In this document: positions 9,406 through 17,222 of the stretch, in pieces
How the letters are laid out: each line of letters begins with the position of its first letter
Numbering within the stretch: the stretch's first letter is position 1
NCBI RefSeq assembly: GCF_002936955.1
Contig: NZ_MPZM01000012.1
Span: 1 to 64,000 of the forward strand
Source of the DNA: Oceanisphaera arctica
GTDB taxonomy: Bacteria; Pseudomonadota; Gammaproteobacteria; Enterobacterales; Aeromonadaceae
Length of the DNA: 64,000 bases
Direction: 5' to 3'
The notes under the pieces: generated by a model
The model's input: the letters and a program-made list of their open reading frames with translations, nothing else
What the model was told of the DNA's origin: nothing
The model's database searches: none
Translations under genes and position numbers: made by a program

Positions 9406-9780
9406 CTTTTAACCTAACTCGACACGGAACAATATCCACATCCACGACTTCCCACCGGCCCGAGTATTTTTCATCAGGGTTTGATCTCAATCAAGGACTG
9501 TCGCGGAAAAAGGGAGCATACACTACCATTGTGTAGCAAATATTTCCTGAGGTATTAGGTTATTTAACCCTGCTCGATGTTGCTTTCGCTAACAGGACTA
9601 CAAATAAATGTTCAAAAAGAAAACAAAGAGGAGTTAAAAAACAAACAAAAAGGAAAGTGGTATAACAATTCTGATCAAATATCACTCAACACGCTCGTCC
9701 AACATCAAAGGCGTAACCGGTCGTGGTCAGGTAATTTGTAGTCATTCAAACTTCAGCGAGCAAACCCGACTATCGGCGAC
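9406..9780 (-). promoter_or_regulatory. Long AT-rich regulatory region upstream of flhDC
   Basis: No open frame of coding character is seen in these 375 bp between the FlhB-like gene and flhD, both on the minus strand. The stretch 9590-9690 is clearly richer in A/T than the neighbouring genes. Such long upstream regions are typical for flhDC, which integrates many inputs. Besides the FNR-type box at 9481-9494, a -10-like hexamer (GATATT or TATTGT on the minus strand, about 9429-9436) could serve a promoter with a very short leader. Confidence 0.6.
9481..9494. promoter_or_regulatory. Perfect FNR/ANR-type box upstream of flhD
   Basis: TTGATCTCAATCAA matches the FNR consensus TTGAT-N4-ATCAA at all ten specified positions. 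Its centre lies about 82 bp upstream of the flhD start codon and about 60-65 bp upstream of a possible start site governed by the -10-like hexamer near 9430. That position would suit class I activation, so oxygen control of motility is plausible. Confidence 0.6.
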
Positions 9781-10065
9781 TTACCCTTCATTATTGGCAT
9801 AATCCTGTTCCAGTTCCCGGAGCCATAGCAGCAGTTCGGCTATCACCCGATACAGGGGCTGGGGTATCTGTTGATCGAGATCCAGCCCCATCAGCAGGCC
9901 GACCAGCTCGGGGGCATCGTGAATGAATATTTGCTGCCGCCTGGCCTCGGCAATAATCTGCTCGGCCAGTTCGCCATAGCCACTGGCCACCACTCGCGGA
10001 GCTTGAGTCCCTTCCCCGTAGGCCAGGGCCACCGCCTGCCGCCGCTTGATATCCTCTTCACTCAT
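9781..10065 (-). CDS. FlhB C-terminal-domain-like protein (FhlB type)
   Basis: The 94-residue protein resembles only the cytoplasmic C-terminal domain of FlhB/EscU proteins (AVALAYGEGTQAPRVVASGYGELAEQIIAEARRQ and LYRVIAELLLWL). It lacks membrane segments and the NPTH cleavage motif. In many bacteria such short homologues lie beside flagellar genes and can partly substitute for the cleaved FlhB C-terminal piece. It overlaps the end of the FliK-like gene by 8 bp, so both act together, probably in export specificity or hook length. Confidence 0.85.
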   Translation of the reverse strand: MSEEDIKRRQAVALAYGEGTQAPRVVASGYGELAEQIIAEARRQQIFIHDAPELVGLLMGLDLDQQIPQPLYRVIAELLLWLRELEQDYANNEG

Positions 10066-10969
10066 GGGTTTGCCGCTCGACCGTGCCGATATGCAGGCTC
10101 ACCTCACGAAAGCCGCAGGCTGCAAGCCGCGGACGTATCCGTTCGAGATCGGCCTGCAGCCGAGCCGTGATAATTTCGGCCTCGGGCGCCAGGGTAATGG
10201 CCAATCGCTCCCCCTGCAACCACACACTTATCCGTATCTCGCCGAAATCACCATGCTGCAAGGTCAGTTCACTGCGCCAGCCCTGCCCCTCCGCTTCATC
10301 TTGCGGCTCTGCACCCGACTCCGGTCGATAACCGGTTTCGGGAGGCTGGATCAGCAACGCCATCAGGCACCCTGGCCAGGCCTGGCTCTCCCAGCGCAGG
10401 GTCGGCGTCACCAGCAACTCCAGTTGATGACGAACCAGCGCCTGCAACCCCTCATCCAGGGTGGCGCCTTCATCCATGCTGGTATTGTCCGCCAAATCCA
10501 TAGCCTCTTGCCGCATCTGTGGTTCCTGTTCCAGCCGAGCACGCGGCCATTCGCCGCGAAACCAGCGGGCCAGATGGGATTCATAAAACAGACCGCTGTC
10601 ACGAATGCCCAGTTCCAGGCGCTGAGCCAGCTCTGCCGCAGACAAAGGCTGAGCCGCCATCAATGGCAATGGGGGCCGGATCACTCCGGGCAGGGTGGGC
10701 TCGCCGTTCAGCAGCCTGGCAATGGTCAGTGCCGCCGGACTGAGATGGGTATGGATGGAGGCGGATAGCCCGGTCGCCGAAGCAGAGATACCGGCGTTGG
10801 CCTGGGTGAGCCGGGGATCGAGACGGGAATCACTGTGTAGCGGCCGGAGCGCCTCTGCGGGAGTCAGCGGCCTGACCTCCCGGTTAAGCTCAGATGCCAC
10901 CGACTGCGGTTCTCGCCGGCCCAGCACCTGATGCAGCAGGGTATCGATAAGCGGGCTGATACCACTCAC
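10058..10969 (-). CDS. FliK-like hook-length control C-terminal-domain protein
   Basis: The 303-residue protein has a C-terminal region (about 225-300; ELTLQHGDFGEIRISVWLQG, then LERIRPRLAACGFREVSLHIG) that resembles the FliK C-terminal domain. The N-terminal half is low in recognisable motifs. A canonical fliK is present at 22547-23632, so this is a second FliK-type protein. Its tight coupling to the FlhB-like gene suggests a dedicated pair contacting the export gate. The exact role is not established. Confidence 0.75.
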   Translation of the reverse strand: MSGISPLIDTLLHQVLGRREPQSVASELNREVRPLTPAEALRPLHSDSRLDPRLTQANAGISASATGLSASIHTHLSPAALTIARLLNGEPTLPGVIRPPLPLMAAQPLSAAELAQRLELGIRDSGLFYESHLARWFRGEWPRARLEQEPQMRQEAMDLADNTSMDEGATLDEGLQALVRHQLELLVTPTLRWESQAWPGCLMALLIQPPETGYRPESGAEPQDEAEGQGWRSELTLQHGDFGEIRISVWLQGERLAITLAPEAEIITARLQADLERIRPRLAACGFREVSLHIGTVERQTHE

Positions 10970-11003
10970 AATCAGCCCCGATCCTGCTTGCCCGCCCCTG
11001 GCA

Positions 11004-11369
11004 TCATGGGGTATTGGAAGAAGAAGAGTAAGCGCGGTTCAGCTGGCGCTGGCGCTGGGACTGGCCAATCAGCCGGCTGAGCTCGGCCTTGCGCTGTGCC
11101 AGCCGCTCGCGGATCTCCCGATCCTGAACCAGGATCTGCGCCAACAGCTCAGCCTTGCGAACCACCTGCGCCGGTTCCAGCACAATGCCGGATTCCAGCC
11201 GGGTGAGTCGTTCCACCTGGGCGACATAGCTGGACTCTTCATCGATCAGCGAAACCCAGTCTTCGTCCTGCGCCTTGTGCAACATCCTGATCGAGCTGGC
11301 CAGCAAGGACTGGTAAGATGCGATGATGTCTTCCTGGGTAGTGGCATTTTCAGTCTGATGGCTGGGCAT
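11004..11369 (-). CDS. fliT: Flagellar export chaperone FliT
   Basis: FliT is a small helical chaperone for the filament cap FliD; in enteric bacteria it also binds FlhDC and damps class II expression. I chose the start MPSHQTENATTQ (11367-11369), 1 bp after the fliS stop; the longer open frame reads into fliS. The 121 residues are mostly helical (LLASSIRMLHKAQDEDWVSLIDEESSYVAQVERL). The identification rests on the fliD-fliS-fliT order as much as on sequence. Confidence 0.85.
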   Translation of the reverse strand: MPSHQTENATTQEDIIASYQSLLASSIRMLHKAQDEDWVSLIDEESSYVAQVERLTRLESGIVLEPAQVVRKAELLAQILVQDREIRERLAQRKAELSRLIGQSQRQRQLNRAYSSSSNTP

Positions 11370-11370
11370 G

Positions 11371-11790
11371 TCAGGCTCCTTTGGCTCGTTCGCCAATCTC
11401 TCGCCAGGCCGAACCGATGCTTTCCAGCAGGCTGGCGGCTTCATCCAGGCGCTGCTGGTCGTTATGCAGGTTGGCCTGTATCAGGAGTCGGGCGGTATAG
11501 TCATAAAGTGACTCCAGCCGCTCGGCCAGTTCACCGCCCTGCTCCGAATCCAGTGCCGCCACCAGGCCATTGTTTACAATATCCAGTACCTTGGAAATAG
11601 CCTTTCCTTTCTCGGCGATATTGCCATTCTGCATGTGCAGCCGGGCGGTACGCAGACCGGACTGGGCGCCGTCAAACAGCATCATGATCAGCTGATGCGG
11701 GCTGGCTGACATCACATTGCTTTCGATCCCCACCCGCGCATAGGCGCCGGCACCCCTGCCGTAGGCGGCCGCTCCGCGCATTGAATTCAT
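11371..11790 (-). CDS. fliS: Flagellin export chaperone FliS
   Basis: FliS binds the C-terminal tail of flagellin in the cytoplasm and prevents early polymerisation. The 139 residues include AYARVGIESNVMSASPHQLIMMLFDGA, the family signature. The gene follows fliD by 64 bp, within the class III operon driven from the sigma-28 promoter at 13295-13321. Confidence 0.95.
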   Translation of the reverse strand: MNSMRGAAAYGRGAGAYARVGIESNVMSASPHQLIMMLFDGAQSGLRTARLHMQNGNIAEKGKAISKVLDIVNNGLVAALDSEQGGELAERLESLYDYTARLLIQANLHNDQQRLDEAASLLESIGSAWREIGERAKGA

Positions 11791-11854
11791 CGTTGTTAAC
11801 CCCTCTTTATCTATTTCTGTCTAGCGAATGGGTGCAGCCATGCCTGCTGCTTTA

Positions 11855-13204
11855 TTACCCCAACTGGGCATTCATCATCTCGAACTGCTGCGTCAGATAA
11901 CTGCTGGTTGAATTCATGTTGGCCACCAGGCTGTCCATCTGGGCAAACTGGACACGATAGCGCTCTATGGTGGACTCGATACCCGATTCCAGCCGCTCGT
12001 AACGCAGATCCACCCGCTCGATACTGTTCTTCAGGCCACTGGTGGCATTATCCAGACGCCCGTCTTCCGCCAGAAACTGCGACAGGGTCTGGCCCAGCTG
12101 CCCGGCCAGGCCGGTTTCGTCGCTGCTGCCGGCAAAGAAGTCGGACAGGGCCGCCATATTGTCATCCAGCAGGGGATCCAGCTTGTCTTCATCCAGTTTC
12201 AGCTTGCCGTCCAGTTGCAGGCTGATGCCAATATCGCTCAGCATCTGCAGCTGACCTTCGGCCACCCCGTCGGTGATGGCCGTGCGCAGCTTGCTCTGTA
12301 CATGACGCAGGGTACTGTCGCCCAGCAACAGGCCGGCAGAGCCGGTGGCGGCGTCAAAGCTGCTCAACTCCGACATACTGCCCTGCAGCGTGTTATAGGC
12401 GCTGACAAACCCCTTGACCGCGTCCTTGATCGACGGTGTATCCCGCACCACGCTCAGGCTGCTGGTGCCGGTTTCGGTCAGATCCAGGGTCACCCCCTGA
12501 ATGGCCTCTTCAACCCGGTTGCTCTGGCTGACAATATTAATGCCGTTCACCGTTAGCGCGGCGTTTTTCGCCGACACTTCGGTATTGGTATCAATGGCTA
12601 GTCCGCCCACGGAGCCAAACTTGATTTTGGTAATCTCCGCCTCGGTGCCTGTCTCGGTGGAGGCAAAGACCAGCCGGTAGGGAGTACCGCTGCCGTCATT
12701 GATGATAGAGGCACTCACCCCGGCGTTTTTGGCATTGATAGCGTCGCGGATCCCCTCCAGCGAGCTTTCCGCCTGGGTCACATCGACTTCAAGCTCCTCG
12801 CTGGGATTGGCATTGCCGAAGGTAAAGGTCAGGGTGCCCGCCCCCAGTTCGGCTGTTTTATCGGCTATGCCGTCCGTCGCCACGCTGTAGGCCTTGGCCA
12901 GCGTGGACACCTCAATCTGGTAGCTGCCCACAGTAGCATCGGTGCCGGCCGCTGCCGTGACCGCGGTGCCGGTTACCTTGCTGGTTACGCTGTTATAGAA
13001 TTTGGCATCGTTCAGCTTGTCCACCGCCACCTGGAACTGGGACAGGCTTCCCTCCAGCTTGCCATAGGCGGAGATCTTCGCCTGATAACTGCCTTTCTGC
13101 TGGGTGAGCGGCGTCAGCTTTTGCCGTTCTCCTGCCGCCAGCTGATCGAGCAGCCCGCTCAAGTCCAGGCCCGAGCCGATGCCCAGTGATGAAATGCTCG
13201 CCAT
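11855..13204 (-). CDS. fliD: Flagellar filament cap protein FliD
   Basis: FliD (HAP2) caps the growing filament and promotes flagellin assembly. The 449 residues show the conserved N-terminus (SISSLGIGSGLDLSGLLDQL), a variable middle, and a C-terminal coiled coil (ERLESGIESTIERYRVQFAQMDSLVANMNSTSSYLTQQF). It is the first gene of fliDST; its sigma-28 promoter overlaps the 3' end of the preceding PilZ/HD-GYP gene. Confidence 0.96.
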   Translation of the reverse strand: MASISSLGIGSGLDLSGLLDQLAAGERQKLTPLTQQKGSYQAKISAYGKLEGSLSQFQVAVDKLNDAKFYNSVTSKVTGTAVTAAAGTDATVGSYQIEVSTLAKAYSVATDGIADKTAELGAGTLTFTFGNANPSEELEVDVTQAESSLEGIRDAINAKNAGVSASIINDGSGTPYRLVFASTETGTEAEITKIKFGSVGGLAIDTNTEVSAKNAALTVNGINIVSQSNRVEEAIQGVTLDLTETGTSSLSVVRDTPSIKDAVKGFVSAYNTLQGSMSELSSFDAATGSAGLLLGDSTLRHVQSKLRTAITDGVAEGQLQMLSDIGISLQLDGKLKLDEDKLDPLLDDNMAALSDFFAGSSDETGLAGQLGQTLSQFLAEDGRLDNATSGLKNSIERVDLRYERLESGIESTIERYRVQFAQMDSLVANMNSTSSYLTQQFEMMNAQLG

Positions 13205-13294
13205 AATGCCGCCCCCTGCTCATTGCCCTGTATTCTGACGCCCAATCGCCGTGGTCAGCGGCCGAAAAAACGCATTAATTACCGTTAATTCAGA

Positions 13295-13321
13295 TTATCG
13301 GCGCCGGCTCAGCCAACTTTA
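13295..13321 (-). promoter_or_regulatory. Sigma-28 promoter of fliD-fliS-fliT
   Basis: On the minus strand TAAAGTTG, 11 bp, GCCGATAA: 7 of 8 at -35 and 8 of 8 at -10. It overlaps the last codons of the preceding gene (stop at 13309). Confidence 0.9.
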
Positions 13322-15024
13322 GCCGGCACCACTATAGCCGGCACCACTATTTCCTTAATCGGCCCCAGCATGGCCAGCTCCCGCTTACGCAACACCTGAC
13401 CCAGTGCGGGTCCGGGAGGTACCGGCTCTGAGGTCAGTTGTACCTGGCTCGGCTGTTTATCGGCATCCAGCCGCTGCACCCAGGCCAGTTCGCCCCCGCC
13501 ATAACGCACCAGGGCACCGATGGGCCAGCGCCCAAAATGCCGCATATAACGTTTTACCCAGCGCTCGTCGTATTGCTGCGGCTGGCTGAGCAGATAGCGA
13601 TAAATAACATGGATGGAATAAGCGGATCTGTCTGGCCGGGGCCGGCTCATGGCATCCGTGGTATCGACCACCGCCATCAGACGGGACAACTCGTGCAGCA
13701 TGTCTCCGGCCATGCCCCTGGGGTAACCACTGCCGTCAAGCCGTTCGTTGGCGCCGCCGACCACGGCACTCAGTACCGCCGGCGCCAGCCATTGACAAGC
13801 CGACAGGCGTTCCTGCAGCAGGGTTACGTGCGCCTTGAGTTGTTGATACTGATCGTCAGCCAGGCTGGCCGCACCCAACAGCTCTGCCGGCAGCAGCGCC
13901 TTGCCCAGATCATGCACCAGGGCGCTGGCCGCCAGCGCCTTGCGTAACTCGCCGGGGATCTTCCGTACCCCGACGAGGTCCACCAGCCGCACCGCCACAC
14001 TCAGGCAATGGCGCACCAGCGGTGGCTCATGATCCAGACAGACGGTGGCAAACAGCAGCGCCTCGCGATCCTCATCCAGCAGGCTCAGCAGCAGATCCGC
14101 ATGGCGCGATAACTGTCGAGAGTCTATCCTGCCGTCCTGCCGTAACTCCAGCTGCAGCAGATCCAGATAGGCGGCCAGCCTGGCCAGCCGGCGGGCCATG
14201 GGAGTGGCGTAGTCCCGGGTATGACGCCGCTCAACCGCGGCCAGCGCCGCCTCGTCGGCCTGAAACAGCGTGGACGGCAACAGCGAGCCCTGATCATCTA
14301 CCGCATTGCGGGCCGCTTCCCGTTCGATCTCACGTACCAGAAACCACAGGCGCCGCTCCCGCTCCGGGGTGCCCGGAGTAAACTCGAAGCCGACGGTAAT
14401 CACCTGCCGATCATTATCGGCCTGCCGGTGCCGGATCTCGCCCTCGATGGCAAAATGCTGGCCGCCGGGAAAACACAATTCCAGGCTCAGTGGTCCATCA
14501 CCCAGCATATCGGCCATTCCCGCGACCAGCGAAAACTCGACCCGACAGCCGGCCAGCGACAGATCCTTGAGATCGCCCTGCAGGGCAGGCTCGTCGCCCG
14601 CTGGCCTCAGACTCACGCCGACCGCCATGCCGATGCGCAAGCGGGCACGAAAGCTGCTTCGCCGCTGCATCAGCTCCAGCTCCGCCGGATAATCACAATA
14701 GCCCTGCAGCCGACCCTCAACCTCCCGACAGTCACGCAGTGTCATCGGCAGGGTACGCAATATCCCGTCCTGATTATGCCCCAGCAGGCGGAACGGCAAG
14801 CCCTTTATCAGCTCAAAGGCCAGCTCGCGGATGGCGCTGATATCCAGCAGCAGCGGTTGCCCCGGTTGTTGTTCCACCACCACCACTGGCAGCAGCCGGC
14901 TGTCTGCCTGCTCCGGCAGCAGGGAGGCCCCGCCCGGCTGAGTCAGGGTGTCCAGCAGCGATTGAATAGCGGCCCGGTTGACCACAGGAGTAAAGTCGTT
15001 ATCTGCATGATCCATGGATTTCAT
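13309..15024 (-). CDS. YcgR-like/PilZ protein fused to a degenerate HD-GYP domain
   Basis: Three parts are visible. Residues about 1-115 look like the YcgR N-terminal domain. A PilZ domain at about 120-235 contains the c-di-GMP-binding RxxxR (RRSSFRARLR, about 122-131) and D-x-S-x-x-G (DLSLAG, about 155-160). An HD-GYP-like domain at about 325-490 contains HDLGK (about 372-376) and DGSGYP. The paired metal-binding histidines expected before ERxDGSGYP are replaced by Ala-Asn (GGANERLDGSGYP), so phosphodiesterase activity is doubtful. Driven by its own sigma-28 promoter, it probably links c-di-GMP to motor function. No Shine-Dalgarno is visible. Starts at 15024 or 15015 are possible. Confidence 0.8.
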   Translation of the reverse strand: MKSMDHADNDFTPVVNRAAIQSLLDTLTQPGGASLLPEQADSRLLPVVVVEQQPGQPLLLDISAIRELAFELIKGLPFRLLGHNQDGILRTLPMTLRDCREVEGRLQGYCDYPAELELMQRRSSFRARLRIGMAVGVSLRPAGDEPALQGDLKDLSLAGCRVEFSLVAGMADMLGDGPLSLELCFPGGQHFAIEGEIRHRQADNDRQVITVGFEFTPGTPERERRLWFLVREIEREAARNAVDDQGSLLPSTLFQADEAALAAVERRHTRDYATPMARRLARLAAYLDLLQLELRQDGRIDSRQLSRHADLLLSLLDEDREALLFATVCLDHEPPLVRHCLSVAVRLVDLVGVRKIPGELRKALAASALVHDLGKALLPAELLGAASLADDQYQQLKAHVTLLQERLSACQWLAPAVLSAVVGGANERLDGSGYPRGMAGDMLHELSRLMAVVDTTDAMSRPRPDRSAYSIHVIYRYLLSQPQQYDERWVKRYMRHFGRWPIGALVRYGGGELAWVQRLDADKQPSQVQLTSEPVPPGPALGQVLRKRELAMLGPIKEIVVPAIVVPAKVG

Positions 15025-15048
15025 CAAGGAGGTGAATACATTCCTGTC

Positions 15049-15075
15049 TTATCGGCCGGTCTGGCCATGACTTTA
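15049..15075 (-). promoter_or_regulatory. Sigma-28 promoter of the PilZ/HD-GYP gene
   Basis: On the minus strand TAAAGTCA, 11 bp, GCCGATAA (8 of 8 at -10). The predicted start site near 15042 leaves a leader of only about 20 nt before the ATG at 15024. Confidence 0.88.
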
Positions 15076-15147
15076 GGACTCACCGGCCCGCATGCTACGC
15101 CCGGGCCATCCCCGCCGGCCGCAAGCAAAAAAAATGATTCATCACCC

Positions 15148-15174
15148 TAAAGCTTGCGCGGCCGCGCCCGATAT
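15148..15174 (+). promoter_or_regulatory. Sigma-28 promoter of fliC
   Basis: TAAAGCTT, 11 bp, CCCGATAT: 7 of 8 at -35 and 6 of 8 at -10 relative to TAAAGTTT-N11-GCCGATAA. The predicted leader is about 85 nt, ending in a strong AAGGAAGG ribosome site before fliC. Confidence 0.85.
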
Positions 15175-15264
15175 AAGGAGTAACAGCCCGACATACCGGC
15201 ATAGTCCCGGCCAGGCAGACACAGTTACCCCGGGGCTCGCCCCGCCAAAAGGAAGGACACATCC

Positions 15265-16503
15265 ATGTCAGTCATCAATACCAACATTACCTCGCTGATC
15301 GGCCAGCAGAACCTGAACAAATCCCAGAATGCCCTGTCGACCGCCATGGAGCGGCTGTCGTCCGGCCTGCGCATCAACAGCGCCAAGGATGACGCCGCCG
15401 GCCAGGCCGTCGCCAACCGCATGTCCAGCCAGATCAAGGGGCTAGCCCAGGCCCAACGCAATGCCAACGACGGTATTTCCATGGCCCAGACCGCCGAAGG
15501 CGCACTCAACCAGATCAACGATAACCTGCAGCGGGTGCGGGAATTGACGGTACAGGCCCAGAATGGTACCAATTCCGCTGATGACCTTACCTCGATCCAG
15601 GGCGAAATAAATCAACGCCTAGGTGAAATTGATCGCATTTCTAAAGAAACCAACTTCAACGGAACAAAAGTTTTATCAGATACAACTGGGTTAAATATCC
15701 AGGTTGGTGCTAACGATGGTGAATCGATCACAGTAAATTTAAATAAAATTGATTCTGACACCCTAAGTTTATCTGGTTTTTCAGTTGAAAAAGCATCACT
15801 AAAAACAAGTGCAGCAATCACCCAGCTCACAGATGGCCAAGGAGTGACTATAAGCGTAGATTTGTCAGCGGCGGCGACAACCCTTACGACCCAACTTGGT
15901 GAAACTGTCAAGGCTGAGGATCTGACTTATCGTAATATTCTTGATTCTAGCACTGGCGCATCTACGGCTGAGTTTGTTATAGAGTACAAGGGCCAAAACT
16001 ATGCAGCTATGGACGCAACAGGCGGTGGTAGCGTCGATGTCGTAACTGGCGCTGACCTTGGGGGCACTGTTTCTACTGACGAAAACTTTGCAGTCAAAGT
16101 TTCGTACGATAAAGATGGTGTGGTAACCGGCTATACTGAAAATAAAGATGGCAACTTGGTTACCGTGACTACCCCATTTAATACAGCAACAGCCATAGCA
16201 ACTGCGGCTACATTTGAAGGTGCTGCGACAGCTAATCCTTTGGATAAACTCGACGATGCTTTGAAAACTGTCGATACCTTGCGCTCCGATCTGGGTGCCA
16301 TACAGAACCGCTTCGAATCGGCCATTACCAACCTGCAGACCAACCAGACCAACCTGACCGCCGCCCGCTCGCGCATCGAAGATGCCGACTATGCGGTGGA
16401 AGTGGCCAATATGACCCGGGCCCAGATACTGCAGCAGGCGGGCACCTCGGTGCTGGCCCAGGCCAACCAGGTGCCCCAGGGCGTGCTGTCGCTGCTGGGC
16501 TAA
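15265..16503 (+). CDS. fliC: Flagellin
   Basis: This is the main filament subunit. The 412 residues have the conserved D0/D1 N-terminus (VINTNITSLIGQQNLNKSQ, SSGLRINSAKDDAAGQAVANR) and C-terminus (NMTRAQILQQAGTSVLAQAN, ending GVLSLLG). The central surface-exposed part, encoded by about 15600-16260, is far richer in A/T, with codons such as AAA, GTT and TTA that neighbouring genes avoid. The GC-rich style returns abruptly near 16260. This suggests that only the variable domain was replaced by transfer or recombination. It is the only flagellin gene in the window and is followed by a heptamer array and a terminator. Confidence 0.97.
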   Translation: MSVINTNITSLIGQQNLNKSQNALSTAMERLSSGLRINSAKDDAAGQAVANRMSSQIKGLAQAQRNANDGISMAQTAEGALNQINDNLQRVRELTVQAQNGTNSADDLTSIQGEINQRLGEIDRISKETNFNGTKVLSDTTGLNIQVGANDGESITVNLNKIDSDTLSLSGFSVEKASLKTSAAITQLTDGQGVTISVDLSAAATTLTTQLGETVKAEDLTYRNILDSSTGASTAEFVIEYKGQNYAAMDATGGGSVDVVTGADLGGTVSTDENFAVKVSYDKDGVVTGYTENKDGNLVTVTTPFNTATAIATAATFEGAATANPLDKLDDALKTVDTLRSDLGAIQNRFESAITNLQTNQTNLTAARSRIEDADYAVEVANMTRAQILQQAGTSVLAQANQVPQGVLSLLG

Positions 16504-16505
16504 AG

Positions 16506-16575
16506 GCTGGAAGCTGAAAGCTGAAAGCTGAAAGCTGAAAGCTGAAAGCTGAAAGCTGAAAGCTGAAAGCTGAAA
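16506..16575. repeat. Tandem heptamer array (GCTGAAA) after fliC
   Basis: Nine exact GCTGAAA units at 7-bp intervals from 16513, preceded by one imperfect unit (GCTGGAA). The array starts 2 bp after the fliC stop codon and ends just before the fliC terminator, in the gap between converging fliC and fliE. Confidence 0.97.
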
Positions 16576-16588
16576 GAACAGACTATCG

Positions 16589-16613
16589 GGTGGGGCTCTG
16601 GCCCCACCTTTTT
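16589..16613 (+). terminator. Rho-independent terminator of fliC
   Basis: GGTGGGGC, loop TCTG, GCCCCACC, then TTTTT. The 8-bp GC-rich stem with a T-run is a textbook intrinsic terminator. Confidence 0.92.
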
Positions 16614-16628
16614 ATTACCTTTTATTCC

Positions 16629-16967
16629 TTACACCGGCATATTCATCACGTCCTTGTAGGCGCTGACCAGGCGGTTTCTGACCTGAACCCCCATCTGGAA
16701 GGCGACACTGGCCTTTTGCATATCGACCATCACTTCGTGCAGGGCCACACCGGGGTCGCCGGTCTGAAACGCCATCGCCGTGTTGCCGGCACTTTGCTGC
16801 AGTTCATTGATGCGTCCGACCGCCGCCTTCAGCTCACCACTGAAGCTGCCCGGTTCAGTACCCTTGAGCGGCTGCTCATCGGCACTCTTGCCGGCACTCG
16901 GGCCGGCAGCCTGGGTGGCCAGGCTTGCCATCTGCTGCAGAGTCGATTCAATCGCTGACACGCTCAT
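16629..16967 (-). CDS. fliE: Flagellar hook-basal body protein FliE
   Basis: FliE joins the MS ring to the rod and is an early export substrate. The start MSVSAIESTLQQMASLA (16965-16967) has an AAGGTAAT ribosome site; the longer open frame is not supported. The protein has 112 residues. The C-terminal part (GVALHEVMVDMQKASVAFQMGVQVRNRLVSAYKDVMNMPV) is strongly conserved. It is transcribed alone, divergent from fliF, as in enteric bacteria. Confidence 0.95.
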   Translation of the reverse strand: MSVSAIESTLQQMASLATQAAGPSAGKSADEQPLKGTEPGSFSGELKAAVGRINELQQSAGNTAMAFQTGDPGVALHEVMVDMQKASVAFQMGVQVRNRLVSAYKDVMNMPV

Positions 16968-17044
16968 GCTAATTACCTTGTGAAAACTTCTCGTGAAAAC
17001 ATGGAGATGCAAGACTAGCAGTCCCGGTCGCTGGCCATATAGTC

Positions 17045-17064
17045 AATTGACGGCTAAAATGCCG
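17045..17064. promoter_or_regulatory. Probable FlhDC-binding box between fliE and fliF
   Basis: On the minus strand CGGCATTTTAGCCGTCAATT. It matches the motif at 38453-38471 in the flgB/flgA gap and resembles the half-site described for E. coli FlhD4C2 (CG-Y-TATTT-N2-3-SCRTT). It also contains the inverted repeat GACGGC-TAAAAT-GCCGTC (17049-17066). A -10-like TATAGT for fliF lies at 17114-17119. Confidence 0.5.
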
Positions 17065-17222
17065 TCTTTTCTGTCCATTGGCCTCTGTGCCACTGCGCAT
17101 AATGAAATCCTTATATAGTTCAGCCCGAACGGGCGGCCGACACTGACGGATGTAACCATGTCTCCGGCTTTCATGCCTGCATCTTTCCAAGTTAGTCACG
17201 CCTTCCTGCCAGAAAGGTGTGC

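Noticed and set aside
16506-16575. Possible CRISPR-like repeat
   Set aside because: The units are 7 bp with no spacers and no cas genes; it is a simple tandem repeat.
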